A stretch of 64,000 nucleotides of DNA. Origin: Helopsaltes ochotensis (taxonomy: Eukaryota; Chordata; Aves; Passeriformes; Locustellidae). The stretch spans positions 3,010,088 to 3,074,087 of the forward strand of contig VXBM01000002.1 in assembly GCA_013400155.1 (NCBI GenBank), read 5' to 3'. Position numbers and translations under genes: made by a program. The notes under the pieces are model-generated. The model had not been told where the DNA came from, did not search any database, and was given only the letters and a program-made list of their open reading frames with translations. Position 1 is the stretch's first letter. Each line of letters opens with the position of its first letter. Of this stretch, positions 1 to 13,550 are shown in pieces.

Positions 1-3000
1 CAAGATCCTTCTGAGAAGGTGGAGGCATTTCTCTTATAAATTAACTCCTCAGAAGACAAAGGGCTGATACAACAGTTTGGGACTCTCTAAGGATGAAAGA
101 CACCACTGAACAGCCAGACTTACTCGTGTTTGGTGAAGGCACGTCAGGTCATCTTGTGTCAGTGTTTCAATGCTCAGAGCTAGTGATTTAGGAAAACACA
201 CTACTTTTTCACCTTTCAACTGCTGTGTTCAAACCTAAGCCTGACAAATTAAAAAAAAATCTCATCTGCTTCTGGGAATGGGAAGAATCAGGATTTCGTA
301 AGGATGGCTCAACAGAATTGTGAAATTAGAATTAAATACAAAAGCATATACAAAATTCAACAACAAAATGAAAAATTTTCAACTTGAGATACTAAGTGTG
401 AGGCTAAAAAAATCATAAAAGATAAAAAACCATTTTCCAAAACTAATGAGCTCAAGATGACTTGCACACTTCTGTACAATTTGCAGCTAAGCTGTAGAAC
501 ATCTTGGTGAAGAATGTAAGCTGATGAAAAACAATAACATAATTTCACCTAAATCACCCCAATAGTACCTCTGGTCCACAATCCCTACCTGAAATATCTC
601 TGTCTAGGAGCAAACTCTGAGGGAGAGGAACAACATCTTTCCCTGCTCTGCAGCCTTGACAGTGCTATTCTAGCTCTGGGCAGCACAGATTTCTGAGTTG
701 ACCCAGAACAGCCTCACACCTTACCTCTGAATTTAATAAACATTAAATAGGAAAAAAAACTTGTCAGCTCATGAGCAGTACACCTGATTCCCACCTGGAT
801 TTGCAGTCTGCAGTTTCATGAGTAAATCCACGTCTATAACTGAAAATATTTAGGGGACTCACTTTAGTAAAGCATAGGTAAATTATTAAGTGATTAAGAT
901 GTAATTTCAAAACAGCAAACCCTAGACTCTGAGCACTGATCCAGCTAATCACATGCTGAATAAATCTTTTAAAAAGCTTTGGAATTTACCCTTTACTCTT
1001 CAGTTCCAAACTGAAAAAGGTTTCACATTTGCAAAAATACAACATAAAAATCACCTCCAACAATGTAGAACTGAGCAAAGATAATTATTACTTATTGTGA
1101 ACATCAAGCCTAGAATCAAATGCTGTCCTCTTCACCTGTCAATCTCTGTAAAATACATTAAGAAATAAACCAACATAGCAGTTACTGATTGCACTGTATT
1201 AGGATGATTGTACTAATGATTGCATTAGGAATAGTCTTGGGTACTGCGTATCAGAAACAAATGAGAACAAATTCCTGAACAACTCATTGCTCCCTTTTTT
1301 GTGAAAGAAAATTTTTAATACGTGACCTGCAACAGGAAAATTTGGGAGGAGAGAAATTAAAGTCAGCTAAAACCATTGGAAATAAAAAATGGAAAACATT
1401 TAGATGTCTACTCTGTTGAAAAAATTACGAACAGTGCATTTAGCAAAGCTTAGTAACCACTGCTCACTTTCCACTGGTAGGGGCTTAAGCAGCTATTAAT
1501 CACATGAAAGTAGATATTAAGGAATATTAATCCATACCAGCTGTTGCATCTTTTACTGTGCTATTATTAGAGATTAATCTTTATAGAACAAGGCTGCCTT
1601 TTCATGTCATTTCCAAGAGGACATCATACAAGCTGATACTGTTTTACAGCACTTTTTCACAAAGAGTTGAAGCAAGCAGGTGCTAATGACGACATGGTGA
1701 AATTTTATTCAAGTTTATCCTCAAAATCTAAGCCATTTATGCTTAGAGGAGACACTATCACTGTAATCAGTTCATTACTTAATTTTTATTGTGACTGCAA
1801 AAAATTGCTGTTATAGCTTCCTATTTACATCAAAAGAATCAGGATATTCTCCTAGTGATATTGAATCTTCTCTTATGGAAAGTTCAAGACTATGCAATTT
1901 TCTATCTTCAGTACCTGGGAATTAATCCAGTTTAAAATTTCTAACAAGATCTAGCTGACAGAGCCTTAATGAGGAACATCTAGGATTTTAACAGATTTTT
2001 AACAAAACAGAATCAACACTGTGAGCATAGAATTCTCTAATGAAGCATAAATCCCTGTCAGGTGAGCCAGGCTGTTGGAAGAGCAATTGCTTTAATTATT
2101 GCATACACTTCATAGGTGACTGCATCTGCGCACTCCAGAGAAATTCCTATTGGATCACACGTTGATGGAATGCTATTAAAATCACAAAAAGAATCACACT
2201 CCTCCAAACAGTAAAACTGCTGGCAGAAAAGGCCAGCATTATCCATTAAAGATTATGAGATTAGCATGAAAAATAAGCTTTTAATCAGTTTCTTGAGTTT
2301 TGGATAAGATACTACCAGCTGCAGTAAGGAAATCAGTTGTCATAGTTACAGAAAAAAAAAAATCAACATTCTCTATACCTCATTTTCTTAAATGCAAGAC
2401 TCTTCTCTAATTATGTCACAATTAATCATCAGATATCTCTGGGCTTTTTACTCATTTGACGTTAGATTGATGTTCCAGACTGAATGTGTGGTGGTTTTCT
2501 AGCACAGCCTAAATGGTGAGGAAGCAGCCCCTTAGTCTGGGGTGGGCTGAGTCATTGCTCTCCCACTCTTCCCTGCAATTCTCTCAGTGTCTGCTCAGCA
2601 ACCACTGCCCTGTCACCTTCCCCAGATTTGCTCAAGTCCTGCAGAGGCTCCCTTTTCTCACTGCCCATGGGCAAGTGATCTGCTGATGAAGCTGAAGCTG
2701 ATCTGCTTCAGCTGCTGCCACCCCCCAGCCTGAGCAATCTGGCATGTACAGCTGCCTTTCACAGCCCCTGCTACCTGTCTTTAATCCTCTCCACCCTCCT
2801 TTTCATCTGCTGATGAACCAGCTGTTGGTTATGCAACATTGGTTTCCAGGCCTTTTCCACTCCTCACAAATAAGTACATTCAAATTTTGCTATTTCCTCG
2901 CAGCTTCATGACACTTTCCAAGACCAGCTGGCTTTCTGATTCCACCCTGCTAATGCCTGTCTACAGGACTTCTCCCTTCTCCAAACTGGATTAAGTGATA

Positions 3001-6000
3001 ACCCTGCAATGACACTTCTGCTGCTTAATATCAATAATTTGCCTGCTAACAGCTGGCAAAAGCATAGCGCAGAAGAAAGTACTGACAGCACAAAAAATAA
3101 CGTACATACTAGGAGGTAAAACTGGGGCCCAAATGTAAGCCCTTAAGCAGGTTATCTAGTGGCTTATTTTTTATTTAAAAAGAGGCTTGAAGCAGGGGGG
3201 TATATGATCAGAGGAACATTAATCAGTTTTAACCAGCTATAGCTGTTCTTTTACATTAACGTAGATCATAGAAGTTGTATTAGAGATTGGGACCCACACA
3301 CAACAGAAAACTATTTCTATGGACAAGACCCATTAAAAAACCAAAGGAAAAGGGATTTTAGCCCTTGGGTGAAGGCCCAATTTCACCAAGTAACAACAAC
3401 ACAATGAAGTTCAATTGCTGATACAATCCACCATACTGTCCATGAAACATTCATTTTTCAATGCTTTCTAAGTCTTGGTTTACTCTGCTGCCTATGTTTT
3501 TCATCTCATTTTTAACTCTTTAGATTAAAAGAATCTCAATCACTTGCAAAAGTGATTGTAGCAATGCAGAGTCTGAAATGAAAAAGCACCAGAAAGGTTT
3601 TGTTCTCTAAGGCAGTGGCTGATTTTTCAAACTTAGGACTGGAAAGCAGTAAGTACTCCAATCCACATTCTTCATTGCAAGATCAGCTAACCTACTACTG
3701 CTACACGAGACATGAACTATTATCACTTTCCAGAAAAATTATTTTATCCTTTGTTTATCCACACTTGTGTTTTCTAGGCCTCTTACAGTCACATTCTGCA
3801 TCTCCTGCTACTGTAAAATGATCCACCTCAGAAACACTGTAACACACATTATTTGTTCTCTGTCTGAAAGTCAGACAGGGATTTTTCAGTATTCATGAGC
3901 AGTTGTTTCAGTTTATAGTAAGTATCCACTCTTGACAGATTCCTTCAACAAAACTATACTCAAACTGAAAACTGCTCAAAGCTTTCTGCTCTGTTTTTTC
4001 TCTATTCAGAGCTGCATTAGGCTTATTTGAGTCTGCCACTGAATACATGCTGTAAGCAAGAACTAGCAAGAGGGGCAGCATGAAGCAAGCATGTCCAGCT
4101 GGGGGACAGGCTGCACTGGCTGTAAACCCTGGGCGTAATGCAGTATTTGCCCAGACATACAGATGTCCTCTGTGATGCTCCTTGTAGGTAACAGCTACCA
4201 TCAGTTTTAAGAATTTGCCAAACATTTGTGCTTAAACTAAAAAAGCTCCCACAAAACTCATGACATTGTCCTTGCTGAAAGCCACCATGACACAGCAGTT
4301 GTATGTGGGCAGCACCTTGGGCAGAGGTACATGAGGCTTTAACAGCGATACCATGCACGGGGTCTTGTTGCTGATTCCATGCTCCCATCCTAGCCTGAGC
4401 AGCAAGCTTCCATGCCTTAGTGGTAACCTTTCCTTCGTGCTACAGATCAGATATTACTCACTGAATGCACACAGCAGCTGCCTCTGTTGGATGTCTGCAA
4501 TGCACTGACTTGTAGGGACAGCATTTACTGCAATGCCGCGTGCCTGACTACGCTGGATGAGTCACTGCTGCAGAACAGAGACACCAGTCCTTAGGAACAA
4601 TTCCTGACAACAGAGAGATCCCGAAAAGCGACACCTTGCAGTGTCTGGCTTGAGAAGAAACAGGATGTCAAGAAAAAGGTCAAGGATGTGCCAAGGGGAA
4701 CCTTTTGGTTCTACACCTCAAATTGGACAAATCCTCTCCTATACCGATATTCTTCCTCTGGAGGCTGTGTCACGGCAAAACAAAAACCTTATAACTCACT
4801 TGGCCAATTGTGCATCCCGCTTAGGGCGTTAAAGGATTTATTTCCAATTCCTATTCAGATCAGCTGGTGCTGTCTAACACATTCTATATTATAGATGTTT
4901 TTCACAATGCTCTTATCCAGGCTGTTGAAGGACATTGTGATATCCAATCAACACTAAAGCGCCTTGGTGTTGATCCAGCAGGGCAGGAAGTGACAGAGCC
5001 CGCAGAATGCTCCCTGTAGAAAAGATTTGTCAAAACTGGACAAAGTTATACACCCAACTATAACATATTTCAGTTTCTCTTAAGAAAACAACTACTCTGA
5101 CAGGAATTACTCCAATCTGACATTTCCCTCTGTCATCACACAGAGGAGCACAGGCTGTGTTGCTGTGTCTCACTTTGGGAGCTTGCACAGGTTGCTAAGT
5201 ACAGTCTTTGTTCATTTGAAAAGGGGCAACTGATAACCTGCTGGCCTGTTCTTCAGACATGAGTCTGCTTCTATTTCCCCTTATGGCCATGAAAGTCTAC
5301 CTGTGATAACAGTTTCATTATTGCCCTATTGTTTTTTTGAATATTAAGGAGGATATAGAACCTATTCTGACGTACTCAGAAATTAATTTTATTATGTCCC
5401 AGGTATTTTCTCACTCCATCACTCAAATGACTGCCCAAAATGCAAAATATACAGCACTTTTATCTCTTGAGCCATCGACTAAAATACTGGCACATCTTAA
5501 TCACAGCAGAAATCTGGGGGGAAAAATTTGAAACTCTCAAAGGGAATGAGTAGGAAAATTATTTCACTGTTACCTAAGGATTTGTTTAACCATAACTGCA
5601 ATATTAACTAGTTGCAGAAAACTTCCAAGTATACCTATGACCATCCTAAACCTAATCCATCAAAAGGTGTGCTGTTTGAAGGAATCACAGCTGCTTGACT
5701 AATAGTTTAGGAGCAGAAAGTGAATTCATCCTGTTAGTCTTTTCCTATTTGAAATTTAGTATTATGATAAGAAAGCACGCAAAACGCACAATTTAATATT
5801 AACTGCAACTCACTTCAAGGGATTTCACACCAATTTTCAAGCTTCATTAACAAATAGTAAGACAGATCAAAACAGTGACTTAAAGAGGAGACAAAATTGG
5901 TTTTCTGCCAAGAAGCTACATTCTCTCTGATCTAAGTGAGTGGATTCATCACTGGTTTGTCTGGTCATTTACAAAATGTAGGACAAGCTATTTGCCTTAG

Positions 6001-9000
6001 TCTGAAGGTCTAATAATATTTTCTCCTTTGTAATCCAAGGAAGTTTTTCCAATAAACCAGTGGGTAATACTGCACTACCTTAAAGATATTACAAAGATCC
6101 ATTACACTTTCTATGGTAGTGCTATTGAGATTTTTAAAGTTTTCTATTGCATTTAGATAAAATATTCTTTAACTCTTTTGTTAGACATTACTGTAATTTC
6201 TTGCACCACATTTGATAGCCAGGAAGGAGACAGTGATAAAATACATTAGTGGCTCTATAAAAGCTTAAATCTGAGCATCTGGAAGGCTTGTACTGAATAT
6301 ACCCTTATACAGATAATCACAGAGAATTTACAAGCATAGAAGAATTATAGGCAAAGAGAAATAAATGCAGAGTAAAGCTGTTTCAATAAAATGGTTTTCT
6401 CTTCAGATGAACAGAAAATGAGTCATAGTAGGTACATCTTAAAGACATTTAGATCAACTCAATGGAGATAGCAAGCTGAGATGAAAGCATTGTTTAGTAC
6501 TAGAAAAGTAATTTAAAGCAATTCCCATTAGTGGGAAAGACAAACCAATGATGTACATCCAGATAAGCTGCTTCTTTTGTTAATAAACTGTGATGTTTAC
6601 AAGACACAGAACCAAAACACAGACACCCAAGGACACTCCTTTCTTAAACATTACAGGTTTCACATTTCATTTAGAGCATTCTCTATTGAGGTAGAGAATT
6701 ACACCTTTAATTGCACAGCAAGTGGCAACAGCTGATTTTGTAAAACTGCTCAAGAAATAAAATTTTATCTCTTTTCCTCTACAGCACTGTTGTCAAAATT
6801 AGGGAACTACACAGGAAAGCTAAGCATAGTAAAGAACTAAGCAGGATACATTTTTAGTAGCTTTGGTGTCCAGCACTACTGCAGTAAAAACTGGAAGTTA
6901 AAATCATGGGGCAGGACCACACACTGTTACACATTCCTCAGAAAAATGCAAGAGTGAGATTGGCAAAAGGGGAAAAGATTAGAGTAGCAGGTGAAATTTT
7001 CATTATAAACCTCAATGTGTGGCTTTAACCATTTCCTGCATAGATTTTCCAGACATATCCCAAAGCACTACACCCCTACAAGGCACACACATTTGAGACT
7101 AGTTTCAATTCTCGTTTTCAGCTGTATCATTAGCAAAAATTAACATTCAATACAAAACACTCTCAAGCCCAACAGTGCCCAGTTTCCTGCCTCGAGATGT
7201 CCCGACTCCCAGAGACGAGCACTTCACCTGCCTGGATGATGACAGTGTGCTACTGACAGCAGAGAGCTAACCCACATCATTTCTGGCAGAAGTAACACTC
7301 ACAGTCTATTAAATAAGCATAAAAATCTATAAAAATCTAGGTTGTTATTCAACTCTAACTTTTTTCACAAAAGGTAAAGTTTCTGTTTCTGAAATGAACA
7401 TTAAAGGAAATAAACACCAAAAGAATTAGGGAAACTAGAATAAGCAAGCCACGAAAGAAATTTTCAGCTTTTGAAAGACAACATTTTCTTATAGTGAGTA
7501 GTAAAGAAAAACAAAACCTGAACTGTGTTGCTGCTACCTTCACTTGACTAGTCTTTCCCATGGGAATAGTGGGACAAAATAAGCCGTTTCTGCCTGGGTA
7601 TTTTACCCTGACTTTATTCCATTGAAGAAGTAAAATGCCGTATGTTTTGCAGTATCAAAGCAGGCTTGGGGACATTTTAAAGCAGAAATACTTTTCAGCT
7701 TCCTTTATCATTATTTCTTTGTATTATTCAATAAATCAAGTCAATACTACCAGCCTATGAAGCTGGAAGTCATCTGGGGGATAAAGCAAGCAATACACAG
7801 TGATTCATGAAACTCAAATTTCTTGAAGGACAGCCTGGTTTGTCATGAAGCACAACTGTGCAAGTAATGGGCAAAGTTACCCAAAGTAACACTTGCTAAG
7901 CATTAGCTGACATTTCACTTTGCCACTTTGCCTTACATCCATCAGGGGAGGGAAAAATGAACCCACTGCAAACACCTTCTGTTTTGATTCCAAATGTTTA
8001 GGCTTGGCTCTGGTGCCAAGGAAATTACAGCTGAAGCATTTTTTTTCCATCTAGCACTCACTGTCTGTAATTGGGCCTCTAATACGGGTACATGCAACCT
8101 GACAATTTCTAGCAGAAAGAAGGGCCAGGGTCCACAGTCAGTTCATAAAAACCATCACTGTAAATCTGTAAACTACTTTATACTGAAATGGTGCTTGGAA
8201 TTCCCCTGGTGATGGCCCATGACCATCAGTCTCTGCTGAAGAAGTCCCCCAAACACAGACACATTCTCTCATGCAATCACATATGACTGTGGCCAATACT
8301 GAACACAGTATAGAACAATCCTCTTAGAGAAGGAAACATTTTAATACATACTTAGTTGCCTGTGTGGCATTTTTCTCTCAGTTTATATTCCTTCAAACTT
8401 CCTTTCACCCCTTTAGTTAGAACCTGACTCTAACACTGTGATGACAATCAGCAGAAATTAGAGGTAAGAGGGTTGCAGGGGTTCCAAGAGGAAACAAAAA
8501 CCATTATTTGAGTGGAATCAGTTTGAAAAAGGCCAGTTAAGCTGGAATCTATGTAATCATGAGCTCAAGTTAGTCTATATTTGTTGTAAAAAGAATCTAT
8601 CAATCCATGGACAAAATATGTACATAAATTCTCTGAATAGCCTGAAAACAGTTAAGAAATGAATTCTTACTATTCATGTAGTACATGCAAGCTTATGATA
8701 ACAACAGTGAGCTTATACATTATAAAGCAGTCACTCATGTCTTCTTTCTCCTGCCTTGCCTCTTCATTCATAACCTACACAGCAAATACTCTAACCAGAC
8801 TGTATTTCTCATAGAATCTGCCATCTGTAGTTCAGTGAATCCCATCAAAATCTTGTATACATCCTACCAGATTTCACATTTACTGCATTTACATTGGTGA
8901 TGAACACTGAGTATCAACAGTCATCAAAAAGTGGCTTTGAGTATGGATAGGAATAAGTACAAGTCAGCCCTGTACAGTGACATTTAACCCAAAGATCCTT

Positions 9001-12000
9001 AAGACAGAAACTTGTGAAAGAACTCCTGGAACAGGAATAAGATTAATTGCTAGAACCAGTGCAATGAACACAACTGATAGGTCTAAGACCTAAACAAGCA
9101 CAAAGGGAAGAGTTCTCACTTATAACAGTACCAGCTGTTAAAAGCAAGAGGGCCAATCAGTGCCTCCAGCTGCTTACCTCTGGCTGTACTATTTGGGTAA
9201 TTGCAGACTTACCCTCTGTGATCCAGATGCTGAGCCTTTAAATGAAGTGCGTTTGAAGGAGCCACTCATCCTCCGTAAGGAACCTGTGAACTTTCCTTTC
9301 TTAATCCCCTCCATAATGGAACTAGTACCCCAGCATCAAAGGAAACCCTGATTTCAGTCATGGAGTGTGAGCAGGTTTTTTCCTGAAGCCAACAATCATT
9401 AAGTTGCAGCTTAAATAAAAAGTAAGACAAATGCACAGAACAAAATCAAAGCCAAGTGATGAGACTCCTGTTCCGATAGGGACCCTGTCACAAGTGTTAC
9501 CAGCAGCCAGCCAAGCAGAAGAAAAAAGGCAATCCACTGATAGCAACTGCTGGCCCCCTCCCTCCTCTCTACTGACTCTATAATCAGGCTTAATGCACAC
9601 AGCTTCTGCAAGCTATGGTTTTTAATGGACAGAGATTTAATAAATGGTGATTGAAGGTAAATCTACTTTAGAAGCAGCAGCCCGAAAGGTTTTTATTTGT
9701 GCAAAGCACAGGGCAGTCAGATGGAAATTGTTTTGGTATCAGTAAAAAGGCAAATGAAAAGAGCAGATGGTCCTCAGCAGACCATGGGTTAGAGGCCTGG
9801 TGGAGCCCTAAAGGATAACTGATGATGGCAAGTGTGCCTACACCAGGCCCTGGGATGAGAGTGACAAGGTTTTAAAAGCAAACAACCCATAAGATCACCA
9901 GTTAGATTCTAAACAATTAGGGAAAGAGGTTAGATAAGGTGTGCTGTGCATTAACTTCATGAATTCTCACTAATATCTCAATACATCTGTACTATTCTGC
10001 CTAAAATGTGCAGAGTGAGAACAAAAGTGAGGCAGTTAGGGCAAGAAATGATGACAAGGTGCTTTAAAAGAATAATGAAGTAATTATTGACTAGGAAATA
10101 TCTAGCTGGTTCCAGAAGACATCAGCCAGGACTTTGTTACATAGTCTGGTTTAGAAAAATATAGTGGATGAGAGCACTAAGAAAACAGAGATCCATTTCA
10201 GAAAAATACACAGGGACAGCAGATTTGTAACTGTGAGGTTAAGTAAGAACCACAAACTTAGAGAACTTATTTAGAGAGCCATACTTTTCTCTTTACTGTA
10301 TTTTTTTTAGGTTCATCCCTTTGTATCTCAGTAAAGTTGGGATAGGTGCCTGCTTGCAGCTGGTTAGAGGAGGCACAAAAAGCTGTGCTGGAAAGCTAAA
10401 ACAAAACAATGTGGGAAAAACTGATCCACAGAGATGCACCAAAATTTGTTGTTCTGGTCAGCAAAGAACAAAAATAGGGACATACTCTTCAGAAAGCAGA
10501 AATTTAGAAAACAAATATATTCTTCAAAACACAGTGTAGAATGTGAGTAAGTAATTAACTCAATTAACTCGGTCCCTTTGGATCTGTGATTTTAAGATGT
10601 TTGACCTCGCTGTAACTGTTCTTGGTGCATTTTAAGCACTCTGGATTTTTACAAGTCATCAATACCAAAGGGACCGTCGCATTCAAGAGCCAGATGAAAG
10701 CAATCAGTGCAACAGAAGCTGCTGACTACTAACCCCAGCTGAAAAACGAGGCAACTAAGCTGATGTTCTTGCCCCCACTGTGTTTATATGAGGCTTCACG
10801 GGCCATTTCCACTAGATTGGGAAACAGAGACACGCACCATGCTGGCACTTCCAACAGCTCTGTGATTCAGAAGCACAAGTTTAATAGATTTTCCAAAGAG
10901 CTTGTGGTTTTAGGAGTGTAGTCTCACATTAGGAAACCTTTCAAACAAATGGTACTATGAAGGTTCCTGTCTCATGCTGGAGTTTTCTGCTTCATCAGTT
11001 GAGCTGATTCAATGGTTTGTGTGGCCTGGATCAGATCTGTGTAACCACGTGGTCTAAATCAGCACAGAGGGAGGAAAGCACAGTAATCCTTGCCATAGGA
11101 TATTGTTGGACAACAAATGAGTATTTGGCACAGTATGGAAGTGAAAGACCATTAAACTGGTTCTGAAATGGAACAATTCATGACATGAAATGACACACCT
11201 GTCCATCATCCTCCATGTTTTGAAATGAAATCAAATTGGTCAACCTCTGATTATGAGGAAAAACAAGAGCACAGACCCCATAAAGGAGCAAGCAGAGTGT
11301 AGGCAACACCTTGTTTGCAAGATCCCCATCAAGGTCCTAGACAGCCTGCTCTCTGGGAAAAGGAGCATGCACCCATTTCAAAGTGCACAGAAGTAACACA
11401 CTAAGACAAAAGTAGCTGTACATCTTATTGATACCTCACCACAGAAATTTAACATCTGCAGTTATGAACACATTCGTGTCCCAAAGGCTCTACCATGTGT
11501 TTTGCTTATGCTCAAAAAGTGAATAGTTTGGTTAGAGACAACTGTAGTTGTTTCAGGCCGTAGAAAAAACCCCACAACATCGCTCTTGCTCTTCATAGAG
11601 CTGTATTCTATGACATCACATCAGAGATGTTTGATGTTAGTTTAAAACAAAAAGCAGTAGTAAATTTAAAGCTTTGATCTGTAGTCCATCATGTCAGCTA
11701 AAATGTTTCCACTCACCCTAGTAGTCAAACTAAATATGGAAAGCAGCAGTCTGTAATCCAATGAACTTTATTTACACTGACAGGAAGGGGTAAGAGAGGC
11801 TTAGACCTCAGTAAAGACCTACATGTACAAGACATGTAGAATTAGGCCTTCCTTCACTTTGCATTTAATATGAGTAGTAAACTAAACACAAGTTTCTTTC
11901 ATAGGCAAGGGATTTTTCAAATCCACTTTTTTAAAATGGGATGTCTTAAAAGAATGTTTTCTGTAAAAAAAAGCATGCTGGTTTGATGTCCTTTGACATT

Positions 12001-12763
12001 TGTGATACAATATAAAAATCTCAAGAGTCACGTGTTTAACTGAAAAACCAGCCTAAGGTCTGTTATACACTTAACAGTTCTTGACTTTCTATTTTGCCTC
12101 CCTGAAGCAAAGCACAGACAGAATATTGCTCAGTGCTGGTTACCTACCATGAGAATGAGCACTCTGGAGGTCACTGGGGACTGCTGGGTGAAGAGCTGAC
12201 TTCTTCTGTAAACTACATATCCTCAAAGCACTGCTGCAGCAACCTAGGCAAGAGCATATTTGGATTAAAAATGTAACAGTTTACACAAAAACTCAGCAAG
12301 TGACTGGCAGGTGACAGCTAGAGGGAAGGAACTCCATGTAGTCAATTCTACACCTAAACTCAGAGGAAGACTGTGAGCCACTTTGTGGTACTTGTACTTC
12401 AGCATTGTCTGTTTCTCCATTCTCGAGCCTTTCTTATTTAGCAACTGTCTGCCCCCTCTCTTTCTCTTGCAAGGAAAACAGCAAGTTCAAAGAAAAATTA
12501 AAACAGTTTGTGAGATGTGGACTGAAAAGATAAACAAATAAACTGTTTGTGCCAATGGGCCTGTAAATTGGTGCCCATGTGAGCACTCTCACATAGGAGA
12601 AATAATCTGCACTGATCACATGAACAACAAACCCCATACTAGTAAATAATAAAACATATGCAAGTAATCTTATATCAATAACCTGCCAAGGGAGTAGAAA
12701 CCCACCAGGTCACGCTGTCACCTCAGCCTTGGAGGTGACCAACCATCAGTTTCCCTATATTTG
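1..12763. other. Non-coding AT-rich intergenic sequence
   Basis: I see no recognisable gene, RNA gene or mobile element. Reading frames on both strands are short (mostly under 125 codons) and their translations resemble no family I know. The sequence is AT-rich, with scattered short A and T runs and a mildly GC-richer pyrimidine-rich patch near 2,480-2,850. By synteny with other vertebrates this side of KLF13 should lead towards TRPM1, but no TRPM1-like exon was recognised, so the stretch is best treated as intergenic or as intron of an unseen transcript. Confidence 0.6.
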
Positions 12764-13550
12764 TAGAATCATAGAAAAAAAATAGCTGGAGCAACTTGTG
12801 AAGCTCACCCAGTCTGACCCATTCAAAGGTGAGACAACCTTGGAAGTTGGATCAAGTAGTCAAGGGCTTTTCCCAGCTGAATGCTGAAAACCTCCAAGGA
12901 CAGTGTTTCCAGTCCTCTGGGTAAGATGTTACAGTACTGCACCATTCCCCTACTGAGAGGTATTTTTTCATTATGTCCCTGTGGAATTTCCCTTGCTGTA
13001 CTGGTTCTTCCTTCTGCACTTATGAGAAGGATCTGGTTCTGTCTTTCCTCTAAACACTCCTTTACTTAGTGAAAGACTGCACCTTAATTCTTCCCTAGCC
13101 CTCTTCTCCCCAGGGGAACAAGCTCTTCCAGCCTATCTTTACATCTGGGGCTTCCATACTCCAATCACCCTCATCCCAAGGGCCCCCCCCAAAGATATTT
13201 GTCAATCCTGTACTAAGGGGTTCCCAAAATAAAGACAGCGCTCCAGATGCAAACTCATAAGTGCCAATCAGAGGGAAGAAACATTTCCCCCTCACTAAGA
13301 CAGCCTTCAACACTGCAAGAGCACTCTGCTGACTCACTTTCCATTTACTGTTCACTGGGGTTCCAGGTCTTATTAACACAGAGGCTTTGCATTAGTAAAC
13401 TTTTATTAAGTTTGAGTGGGTCAATTCCTCCAGCTCATTGGAAAAACAGCCTCCAGCTGTGCTCCCCTTGATATAGCTGCAAATTTCCTACAGGTGCACT
13501 CTAGCCCATCTTTCAGGGTATCAAAGATGTTACACTACATTGGCCCATTC
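12764..13550 (-). mobile_element. Old, diverged CR1 LINE 3' fragment
   Basis: The plus strand opens with a degraded 'agaatcatag' (12,766-12,775), the reverse complement of the CR1 3' end, followed by the order of blocks typical of an antisense CR1 tail. These are a 'cccaggggaacaagctcttc'-like block near 13,110-13,130, a 'ctccagatgc' block near 13,240, and a stretch at about 13,316-13,370 matching the 'gcactctgctgactca...ccaggtc' part of the CR1 reverse-transcriptase end. The element is therefore on the minus strand and truncated at its 5' end. Substitutions and small indels have broken its frame throughout, so it is much older than the copy at 49.4 kb. The left edge and the body to about 13,375 are fairly secure; the extension to 13,550 is uncertain. 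Confidence 0.72.

Noticed and set aside
2058..2246. Cys-containing minus-strand frame with a possible acceptor (CTTTTCTGCCAG)
   Set aside because: It looked like a possible small exon, but no homologue is recognised and no convincing downstream donor or partner exon is seen.
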